A DNA stretch of 31,661 nt from Neolentinus lepideus HHB14362 ss-1 (taxonomy: Eukaryota > Basidiomycota > Agaricomycetes > Gloeophyllales > Gloeophyllaceae). Every line of letters begins with the position of its first letter. The stretch's first letter is position 1. The position numbers and the translations under genes are program-made. Location of the stretch: assembly GCA_001632425.1 (NCBI GenBank), contig KV425626.1, positions 15,772 through 47,432 of the forward strand, read 5' to 3'. Shown here in pieces: positions 1 through 7,797 of this stretch. Below the pieces are notes generated by a model. It saw nothing but the letters and a program-made list of their open reading frames with translations, was not told the DNA's origin and ran no database searches.

Positions 1-204
1 TTTTGGTAGTTTTTGGTACCCATAGATAGCTGGTAGCTGATATAAATGGATGGGACAAGTCCCATATCTATAGCTCTAATGGCTGAGGTGCTACAACCAT
101 GACAAATCTGATCCAGATAGAGAAATGGACCACATCAGTGGAAAGAGGCCAAAAAATGGGTTCCAGAGGTGTATAACATCAAATATTGTCCATATCAGGT
201 AGTT

Positions 205-432
205 GATTACATAGTATCATGATGGCATCTCAGCCCAAGGGGTCTAAACAACTACCCTGATTTTTTCTGCATTTTCAGGCATTTTTACCAATTTTATATG
301 AGCAGCTGAATGGATATCATGAAAGGATTACATAATATCATGATGCCATCTGACCCCATCAGGTCCCAGGAGCTACCCTGATTTTTTCCGCATTTTTACG
401 CATTTTATGCGAATTTATATGGGCAGCTGAAT
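205..432. repeat. Two diverged ~107-bp direct repeats, period ~121 bp
   Basis: Copy 1 (about 205-311) and copy 2 (about 326-432) share, in order, a block starting GATTACATA.TATCATGATG, a CTACCCTGATTTTTT block, a GCATTTT block and an ATATG.GCAGCTGAAT block. A weaker third partial copy (TCTGATTTATTCCGATTTTTCC) follows near 510-535. The stretch from 1 to about 780 is otherwise AT-rich with no believable coding frame. It is most likely non-coding transposon sequence, for example subterminal or untranslated repeat sequence of a decayed element; the family is not identifiable by eye. Confidence 0.6.
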
Positions 433-781
433 CCCATTCTGCAGCATTCTATATATATATCAATCTATTTTTAGTACTGGAGGGTTCCCAAATGGGTCCA
501 GCAATATATTCTGATTTATTCCGATTTTTCCGCATTTTCCCGGGCCAGAACCAAGGTCCTAGGCTATTATCACCAATATAGCAGCCTTTTTCCCACACCT
601 GACATCCAAACCCGATTCAGATCTTGATGCCTGGGTGCCGGGCAGTCTAATTCAAACCCAGCCCGGGTTCCGGGGCAATGTATGGCACAGCCCGGGGCAT
701 TAATACATTACACTTAAAACATTACTGGGTATTGCATAAGGGTTTGTTAAAATATTAGACATATAATACATTATTATTACA

Positions 782-940
782 GAACCGGCTGCTACAGCGG
801 CCTTTTGCATTATTCCCTATCTAGCGCGCAAAACAATCCCGCTACCCCACGACTTCACAGATGTCAGCGACGACCAAGTCCATCGCATGGAAGAGCTCGA
901 CGACCATGGCGATGAGGACGCACTGGCCGCGGATAATTAA
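782..940 (+). pseudogene. C-terminal tail of an unidentified ORF, possibly retroelement polyprotein
   Basis: A frame open from about 782 to the TAA at 938-940 ends in an acidic tail with the pieces IPLPHDFTDVSDDQ and RMEELDDHGDEDALAADN. It lies about 70 bp before the first polypurine-tract-like motif, which is where the end of a gypsy pol polyprotein would be expected. No integrase, reverse transcriptase or chromodomain motif can be seen, so the assignment is positional inference only. The sequence upstream looks unrelated, so the ORF is probably truncated on its 5' side. Confidence 0.25.
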
Positions 941-1006
941 GTTCATTTAATTTCTTATCGTCCCTTTCATTACAATTTTATTATGCAACCCCTCCTCTCA
1001 CGAAAA

Positions 1007-1042
1007 ACTGAGGACAGTCCCCATTTTAAAGTCCGGGGGAGG
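1007..1042 (+). repeat. Polypurine-tract-like motif, copy 1
   Basis: The block ACTGAGGACAGTCC followed by CCATTTTAAAGTCCGGGGGAGG matches a second copy at 3346-3381 with only a few differences. A purine run (GGGGGAGGAGGGAA) like those preceding 3' LTRs ends it. Unlike copy 2 it is not followed by an LTR start (TG). It brackets the downstream end of the antisense gene at 1257-3295. Confidence 0.6.
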
Positions 1043-1256
1043 AGGGAACACCGTTCAACCAGTGTGCGCACACACTTTTTCATTTTTTTACTTTATCTTT
1101 GTTCCTTCATATGCGCTATTTTGCGCTATCTGCGCTATTACCCGTTTTACCACAACAGCGCTACCCGATCAAAGACACCAAAAAGTCAAGATTCACGCAA
1201 GAACAAGCACGCGTGCAAGACCGAGCAATTTTATTTACAAAGACAAGATTTCTATT

Positions 1257-3295
1257 CTACAAGGTTGAAGGTACTACAGGTGGAGGCGCATATTTGGCTA
1301 TGAGCACATTAGCCTCCTCCTCCGACGAATCCACCGACGATGACGAGTCGTCACTCTCATCCCCGTCAACCTCCAGTGCGCGATCGCACTCATCCCCGCT
1401 ATCCTCCCACTCTGCATCTTCAGGCTCGCCATAAGAGCCGCGGTCGGTACTCTCCGCGCTACTACTTTGAGGACGCTGAATTGCATCAGTCGGACCCAGT
1501 CGAGCTAACGAGTGCACGTACTCGCACTCATCATCATTCAGCCCCCAACCCTCCTCCTCTGTCTCCTCCTCCACGCACCGCTCGCCAAAGTCTTCCCCGC
1601 CATCTTCACCAGCTGGCTCGTGGTCGCACGCTGCTTCAGTGCGCTCTTCAGTCTCCCCGGCGCGACCATAGACCAGATAATCCTCGAGCGGCGACACGCA
1701 CACCGAAGGATGGTCCAGGAAATAGCGCTCCACCAGGTGAAGCGTCGGATATGCCGTGGACCGAAACAAGCGTCCGCGCTGGAGCTCCCGAGCAGTGGAG
1801 GAGCGGTCTAAAAACCAAGCATCAGTTTATTACAAGCAAGAGACACAAAGCTGCGTACCTTGGTCAATAGTGCACGTTAGCGCTGCCACCATCTCCTTGA
1901 ACTCCAAGGCTTGCACATCGAGCATGCGATGGAAGGCCTGGTTCTCGTACTGTTGCGCAGCGACCCACGCCTGGAAAACTTGGCCATTGTGTTCCAGCGC
2001 GCCGATGCGTGCTTCCAAATGTGCTTGGCGCACCTCCATGGCCGTAACGCACTCCTGCAGAGAGCGATCTTCGGACGCAGAAGGAGCGGAGGGAGGAGGA
2101 GGAGGCTGGGTCGGTATCGACGCCACCACGCCAAGGAGTTGAGAAGGATTGTTGGCGTCAAACACCTGACTGCCAAATTCTAGGACACCTAGTCAGCCAG
2201 AAGCAAGTAGCGACGAGAACTATCGAGACTTACCTGGGACCTGGAAGCGCACACGTTTGAAGGGTGGTATCCCTTCTGTTTCGTCGCGCGGTCTTTTCTC
2301 TCCAACTGGCGTACTGTTTGATGGGCCCACCTCCGCGTTATCCACTGTTGGCGCCATCTGCCGAGAACGAGTCTGCGTAATGGTCACAGCGGTATCCAGC
2401 GCTGGCAGTCCACTGCCCGAAGACCCACTCGGCGACTGCGGCGCTACCTCAAGCGACGAGGGAGGCGCATTCTCCCCCTCATCAACTGCAAACAAAAGGA
2501 TTAGAACAGCAAGCACGGATAGAAACAGGCGACACTTACCAATCTCAACGCGCGTCCTTCGAACGCGCGCTCTCGATCCAGACGGCGCCGAATGGCACTC
2601 CACATCCACCCACAGGTGCTCAGCGTTGGAGACAATGCCCACGGAGAGCGAGCATCCCTTTCGCGAGAGCTTGCAGGAGTAGCAAGCGGTGGCCGGCATC
2701 GTGTCAAGGCGTGAGTAGCATGAGTGGCCTTTGGCGACACAGCGGTCGCACTAGCGCAGAAACAAGGGTCAGCATTGGAAAAGCAAAGATAGACATTGAA
2801 GAACTTACCGGCCGTTCGTTGTGCGGCCCCACCTCTATCTGCTGCGAAGACCTTTTGGCACGAAGGCACGGTACCTTCTCTGGGTGGGACTCCTCGATGG
2901 CTTTCGCCTTACCCTTCCCTTCTGTCGTACAAGTGGTGACCGGAGCCACGACTTCTTCCTCCTCCTCAGTCGGAGGCGGCACCACAGCCAGGGCCCACGG
3001 AAGAGAGGGGAGGCATCGGCGCAGCTCCAACACGAGGGACGAAGGGAGGAGCTCCAAGCAGAGCGCCGCGTATTCCCACTCCTGCGCTGCACACACCGCC
3101 GCGCTACCGTCAATAGGCTAGAGAAAACCATTAGCGCTAAAGGCAAAGACAACAGGTGCGAGCGCAACTTACTACCAGGCCGACCAAAGCGTAGGCCGCC
3201 GCCGGTTCTTCAAAATTGTGACACGCAAGAGCGTCAGCCACTTCCTGGATAGCAGCGCAGAGCGAGGGGCTGGGAGCAGTAGAAGACACAGACAT
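1257..3295 (-). CDS. Spliced Zn(II)2Cys6-like protein gene lying inside a retroelement
   Basis: Six exons on the minus strand (3295-3173, 3117-2809, 2750-2540, 2485-2234, 2179-1859, 1807-1257), separated by five introns of 51-58 nt with GTAAGT- or GTACGC-type donors, give a 588-residue protein. The exon total of 1767 nt is an exact multiple of three. A central cysteine cluster C145-x2-C148-x6-C155-x11-C167-x2-C170-x6-C177 fits the binuclear zinc cluster spacing of fungal transcription factors, although it is mid-protein rather than N-terminal. A basic KRPRDE / PPFKRVR stretch could be a nuclear signal. A Gln/Glu-rich amphipathic segment (about 336-375) may form a coiled coil, and the C-terminal 110 residues are very acidic and Ser-rich. 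I recall similar Agaricomycete hypothetical proteins of this layout; function is unknown. It is flanked by two polypurine-tract-like motifs and its ATG is only ~86 bp from the LTR start, on the strand opposite to the LTR. Confidence 0.75.
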
Positions 3296-3345
3296 AGCGA
3301 AAGGCGATTAGCGATGAAGGGAGCGAAGAGAGTGATGGCTAGCGA

Positions 3346-3381
3346 ACTGAGGACAGTCCATTTTTAAAGTCCAGGGGAGGG
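3346..3381 (+). repeat. Polypurine tract, copy 2, abutting LTR
   Basis: This second copy of the ACTGAGGACAGTCC...TTTTAAAGTCC motif ends in the purine run GGGGAGGG directly before TGATAGG. That is the expected arrangement of a polypurine tract and the 5' edge of a 3' LTR in a plus-strand Ty3/gypsy element. It also sits just upstream of the start codon of the antisense gene. Confidence 0.6.
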
Positions 3382-4610
3382 TGATAGGCCCCGTTGGCTT
3401 CTGACCCCAGAAAACGCGACTTAGGGCGATTCCGCGTGCTTCGTGGGAACGGCGACTTAGCGACTCAATAGCGCACTGTCGGTACTCTGCGCACTAGCGA
3501 CCCTACGCACCAGCGACAAGGCTCTCGGCTCCTCGGCGGACTTAGGACGGCTCCTCGGTAGCTCGGACGTTGGGCGTCATTCAATCGAGTCATCGGCATT
3601 TCGGCATGCGTTGGCCGGCATTCTTACTGCGGTCTGAACCGAGGCGGTGTCTCAGGGCGCCTTTCCATATGGCGTACAGCCCGCCGTCACCTCAGATCAG
3701 CGCAAGTTCTATTGGCGCGACTTTCCTTATGTGTACAGTGTGCATCGACACATGGCGCGACCACAGCTATCACGACACCACCGCACCATAGAGCGGCCCC
3801 GCCCTTTATCCCTCTTTTGGCAGCATCGCGCTAGCATCGGCAGCATAGCCCGCCCCCGGATCATCGAAGAGGCGCACCCTAACGCAAAGTCAAGACGTAC
3901 CCGACTGGCTCCTGTCCGTGGAGAGGTGCGCGTGCTAGAGTTGGTCGCGCAGGTTATTGGTCGCAGGGCGCATGTGGATTAGGAGCAAGGCAGTACAGGT
4001 CGTATGGATGTGAGGCTGAGCAGAGGCACAATTCGCGGTAGTAGGTAAATAGGATCGAACACGGAGTAGTCGTTCTTATGTATTTAAGCCATTACTTTAC
4101 TGTCTGTACAACAAGTTATCTTCACCACACACTTCAGATCTCAGTCTTGCGTCAGAGCTTTCTTTCTAAGTCCGTCTTGCAACTCGCGTTTAGGTACTCT
4201 TGCGTACCTCTGACTTCACCCAGAGATAGCGACAGAATACACCAGCGTAGCGTCGCTGTTCGTAAGTTGCCCCTTATACATTCCCTTCTCCAAGACAGCC
4301 CCGTGCGCTGTAGCGTAGTGCTAATCAGAGTCGATATACGTCCGAGTTAGAGATAGCGACTACCAGCAGCGCTCCACTATAGAGTGTCGAAGACCGCATA
4401 GCGCCAAACAGGAGGACTATCGTACAGCGCCCATACAGCGCCGTGCATATAGCACCACATAGCGCATAGCGTCGCCTTAACTCTACAGACTGCCGCCAAG
4501 TAGCGACTTGGCGCAAACCTTCCTTTAGCCCCATCTATACGTCTCACCTTCACCCATCCCCTCCAAACTATCTTACCCTTCGCTACCCTGGGCCTCGCAG
4601 CCATCTGACA
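3382..4610 (+). mobile_element. Probable Ty3/gypsy 3' LTR
   Basis: The LTR starts TGATAGGCCCC right after the polypurine tract. It contains a TATA-like promoter (4081-4088) and a long U5-like part rich in the short motif TAGCG. The 3' edge is inferred at ...CATCTGACA (4610), which gives TG...CA ends and about 1.2 kb; this edge is uncertain because no second LTR is in the window for comparison. Beyond 4610 the sequence becomes copia leader/gag in the opposite orientation, so this element appears to have inserted into the copia element. No gag or pol domain is present upstream apart from the short tail at 782-940, so the copy is incomplete here. Confidence 0.5.
4081..4088 (+). promoter_or_regulatory. 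TATA-like box of the gypsy LTR
   Basis: TATTTAAG occurs about 700 bp into the LTR. It is followed at 25-60 bp by CT/CA-rich sequence suitable for a transcription start, the usual U3/R layout. Position and motif are the only evidence. Confidence 0.4.
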
Positions 4611-4644
4611 CCAAGGGCTTTGGTGTTTTGCTTTGTGGTTGTGT

Positions 4645-4833
4645 CTACACTTTAGGTCTCTTTTCCGTGGGTTTCGTCGTGTGTCTGTGTGTATCAGCGT
4701 CCAGCACAGTGGTGCTGCCATCAATGTGCCCCCAGAGACCCTGAGACATCAGGTATGCCATCATCAACTCAGACCAGGTCAGCCAGTTAGAACCGTCGAG
4801 AGCAGGGACTGCAGAGATCAAAGTGTTCGACAT
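4645..4833 (-). pseudogene. gag: Truncated Ty1/copia gag N-terminus
   Basis: From an ATG at 4833-4831 the minus strand encodes 62 residues with the typical copia gag start: a short leader, LDGSNWLTWSELMMAYL and LWGHIDGS. The W..W...M...L spacing belongs to the UBN2/DUF4219-type gag domain that begins many fungal copia polyproteins. The frame stops at 4645 and nothing downstream resembles the rest of gag, integrase or reverse transcriptase, because the gypsy LTR begins at about 4610. It is therefore a 5' remnant of a copia element whose LTR is at 5116-5430. The leader between (4834-5103) contains imperfect CACTTGCAC/TTCATTGGCTGCA-type repeats and no other coding frame. Confidence 0.7.
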
Positions 4834-5103
4834 GGTTGAGGAGTGGTTGTGACAAAAAATCTGTTAGGATTAAATGTCAGCATCAGCAAAGCACTAGAGC
4901 AACCGAAAAGGCGCAGTGCTTGATGCTGTAGACTCCAGCCACCAGGGGTTTACCCCAATGATGATCATCAAGCCAGGAATGTAGCCAGCAATGATCAAGC
5001 ATCAAGCCACATTGCTGCCAGTGAAGGTGCATAGGGCAATGCACAGGTGAGCCAGGCACATTACACTGCAGCCAATGAAGGCACATGTGCAAGTGGCCCA
5101 TTT

Positions 5104-5115
5104 GGGCTCATAACC
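5104..5115 (-). other. copia primer binding site matching the iMet tRNA anticodon loop
   Basis: Read on the minus strand, GGTTATGAGCCC follows the LTR end (...CTTCAACA) with no gap. It is the exact complement of GGGCUCAUAACC, the anticodon stem-loop of fungal initiator methionine tRNA as I know it from yeast. Copia-type elements are known to prime with a half tRNA cut in this loop, which fits this position and sequence. Confidence 0.75.
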
Positions 5116-5430
5116 TGTTGAAGTGTGGAGGTGCAGCACACACAGTGTGCCCACTAGCTCACCTGTTAGGGAGGATGCTAAGAGCAGTATACAGTGACAG
5201 TATACACAGAGGATGTATTCAACTTGTACGACCTCTCTACTAGGGCTACAGTACAGGGGTTTATATACTACTGAGTGCTAGGCTTACTAAGCATGTGGAT
5301 TAACCTTAACCTGAGTTGGCTGAGTAAGCAGCTCTGCACCAGCTCCACTTGTGCTCCATCCATGGAACTTACTAGAAGGTTCCGGTAGCCTGTAGAATAC
5401 AGCTGCCATATCTAGGCACCTAATTCAACA
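5116..5430 (-). mobile_element. Ty1/copia 5' LTR, 315 bp
   Basis: In minus orientation the LTR begins TGTTGAATTAGG and ends CCACACTTCAACA, giving 7-bp terminal inverted repeats TGTTGAA/TTCAACA. The primer binding site follows immediately, which fixes this as the 5' LTR of the gag remnant. A TATATAAA-like run (minus strand, near 5268) is a plausible LTR promoter. The partner LTR and target duplication are not in the window because the element is cut at about 4610. Its outer edge (5430/5431) interrupts a kinase-like coding region. Confidence 0.75.
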
Positions 5431-5689
5431 ATGCTGCCTCTACCATCTCCAAGATCTGTGCAATCCAAAAGCTTTGGGCAAGGAATGGATGTGTTCTCTG
5501 TGATGAAGCGTATAGCTTCAGCCTCCATGAATATATCGTGAACAGGACCTCTCTTGATGAACAACCGCTTGTCTTCGATCTGAGGCACTTCAGAATTCAT
5601 TGCCTTAATTCAAAAAGGAATTAGTGTCTGATTGTTCAATGTGTGGTGCTTAGTCTCACCTGTCTTGATGAATTCGATAGTTCAGCATA
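5431..5689 (-). pseudogene. Aminoglycoside phosphotransferase-like kinase, 5' fragment cut by copia LTR
   Basis: From 5600 down to 5431 the minus strand encodes KRLFIKRGPVHDIFMEAEAI, then FITENTSIPCPKLLDC. This is the N-lobe pattern of fungal APH/choline-kinase-like proteins: a Lys-bearing strand, a Glu-rich helix beginning EAEA.RF, and a TSIPCPK segment. The frame runs straight into the copia LTR at 5431, so the catalytic loop and everything downstream are separated or lost; no continuation is visible on the far side of the TE nest. A possible first exon ends at about 5660 with donor GTGAGA and acceptor TTAAG near 5604. The start codon is not certain. Function of the intact relatives is generally unknown. 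Confidence 0.6.
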
Positions 5690-6059
5690 GATATGACAGT
5701 TGCTACAGGGGATCCGACAGATATAACCGCAATGCACATTGCCACCAAGGTCCCTTCTCGGCTATTTCCCTCAGATGAGGCAAGTGAGCCCACTATTGAA
5801 TATTATTGCTCTTTCAATGCAGTTCTCAACAATACAGCACCGGAACAGCCTGTATGTATCTCAATTGCAGTACTTTCTTTGGACATTTTTTACGCCATTA
5901 ATACAACCACGCTATGAACTTGTGCTCCAGGTCAATATTGTATCACATCCAGATGTGACTCGCTCTATACCACAAGCTTACGGTAAGGTCAGAGCACTTC
6001 TAGTGTCCATGCCACACTGTCTACTGCCTTGAGAAGCCACGCTTTGGGCAAAATGTGCC

Positions 6060-7501
6060 GTGGCACAGACTGCCACAGACGCGACACTTAGAAAGGCTGT
6101 CATCAACAAAGAGGGACGTGCAAATATTAATGAGGACCAGGCAGCCTCCTCATCAGACAGGTCTTCAGGGACCAATAGTGTCCTTCCTCCTTCTCCATCT
6201 CCCTTGGCCAGGCTTCCACCGGAATTACTCTCCGTGATATTCGTTCACTGTCTTCCCGAAGGAGATACTTGGCTCGATGGTGCCAGCAAGTGGACCGCGC
6301 CTCTCCTGCCTGTCCCTGTTTGTCGCCAGTGGAGAGCAATCGTATTGAATACTCCGTACTTATGGTGTATTGCCTCCTTTAGCGCAGCAGATCTGACCCT
6401 CGAGATGCTGCGGCAAAGAACGGAAACACAGACGGATTCCCCGCTCGCTTGGCCGTCCTTTCTCTGATGACCTACGCGAGTCTGGATACGAGTAATCGCA
6501 TCTTCAGTGCTTCTTCAAGCGAGTTCCGAGGCCTGCGTGCCGACGGGTTACTACCGAATACTCCCGCTCCCCTTTTGAAGTCCCTTGCGGTAACGGAAAT
6601 ATTTGGTAGGTGCTCCGTTGCAGAAGACTAAGAGCCTCGCTTTCCCACCGATATTGATATCAGCTTCTCTTCTGGTCTTGAAAGTCTCTATATATCTGGG
6701 AAGACTTTCGACAGATTATCTCTGGACACGGTCCCGTGGGCACAACTGACAAATCTTGAACTGTATAGTGTTTCATCGCAATCAAAAGCTCTACGCTAGT
6801 CCTGCAACAGTGTGCTACTCTGCAATGAGATTGTCTTTGTGGCGATCGATGCCAGTGCGATTCAACGCCCTACTGCGCACGAGTACTTGCAACTTGTCCA
6901 CTTGGAGGATCTCTCTTGGTCTTGCTTTGGATGACGGCGGAGACTCTGGTGAGCTCGTCATGCTCTGAAATTCATCCGCGTGTCCATGTTTGCGCCCTCC
7001 GAAGGAGTGCGTACCGGATCTTCGGTGACATGGATTTCGATGATTCGAAGGTCCAAGGCGTCGATTCGCCATCTGTGTTTGAAAAGTGAAAACTGCGCAA
7101 TTGGCACCTTGTATTGTCTCATGGCCATCCTGTCCGGAATGCCCGAACTGGAAACTCTCGGTATCATCAACCAATTCATGGAGCGAGGCGACCCATTTGG
7201 CGGTGAGATGTCCTATAGCATTGACTCGTCCGCTCTCCGAAGAAATACTTGACGTCCCCGATCCCCTGTTATTACCTTGGTTGACAACACTGTCTATCCG
7301 TGCACATTACGAGGAGTGGACGGACGCTGAATCCCTCAGTGAGCCTTTACAGTTTGAAAACCGCACGGGAGACAAAGGTAGGGGTACACACGCTGCCGCC
7401 TGTTTGCATCAAGCCACTTTCATAGATAGAAAGGTGAGAATGGAGTGGAAGCTGTCGCACTCTGCTGGAGAGGTACGCAAGCTCGAGAGCCTTTGGTCCT
7501 G
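6060..7501 (+). pseudogene. Decayed F-box / leucine-rich protein gene
   Basis: The first part encodes an F-box typical of Agaricomycetes: LARLPPELLSVIFVHCLP, then LLPVPVCRQWRAIVLNTP and LW. F-box proteins recruit substrates to SCF ubiquitin ligases through Skp1, and this fungal type carries degenerate leucine-rich repeats behind the F-box. After about 6450 the homology hops between frames (RLAVLSLMTYA; LESLYISGKTFDRLSLDT; AILSGMPELETLGI; LLPWLTTLSIRAHYEEW), with stops at 6465, 6629 and 7250. No ordinary introns explain these shifts. There is no in-frame ATG before the F-box; a first exon ending at about 5981 (GTAAGG donor, TTGAG acceptor at 6032) is possible but unproven. Compared with the intact F-box gene at 14729-16394 this copy has clearly been released from selection. 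Confidence 0.65.
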
Positions 7502-7756
7502 AATGGAAGAGATTTCCTAGCTTTGGCTCTAAATCAACATTGGTCGGGAGGACGGGACATCAACTTTATTCCCAGCAATCGGTCATAATGTTCTTAAATT
7601 CCTAGCATCATGTTTTAGAATCACTTAGTACTTTAGATTTTAATACTAATGCAGCCGCTCGATTGGTTCATAATAAGCGCGGACGCGTTTGTTTACGGTT
7701 GTTGGCGCGAAAGCTTTCTCCCGCCATTTTTAGACCAGATATTTTGTTCGAGTGCG

Positions 7757-7768
7757 CGTCGTACGACG
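7757..7768. promoter_or_regulatory. 12-bp perfect palindrome upstream of ERG4
   Basis: CGTCGTACGACG lies 29 bp before the ERG4 start codon in a GC-rich patch, while the surrounding upstream sequence is AT-rich. A dyad of this size is a reasonable binding site for a dimeric regulator, but there is no direct evidence and the factor is unknown. Confidence 0.25.
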
Positions 7769-7797
7769 TTACTCCGACGTTCGGTAGGCCTTCGACC

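Noticed and set aside
1..780. hAT-type transposon end (CCCGGGTT-rich block near 640-700)
   Set aside because: No matching terminal inverted repeat or 8-bp duplication could be found in the window.
4377..4724. Long minus-strand frame across the LTR/copia junction
   Set aside because: It crosses two unrelated elements, its composition is not protein-like, and it overlaps the gag remnant in another frame.
5693..6032. Plus-strand frame beginning MTVATGDPTDITAMHIATK as upstream exon(s) of the F-box pseudogene or a separate gene
   Set aside because: Donor/acceptor pairs exist (5851-5931 and 5982-6032) but the peptide has no recognisable pattern and it overlaps the likely leader of the minus-strand kinase remnant; not enough support for a feature.
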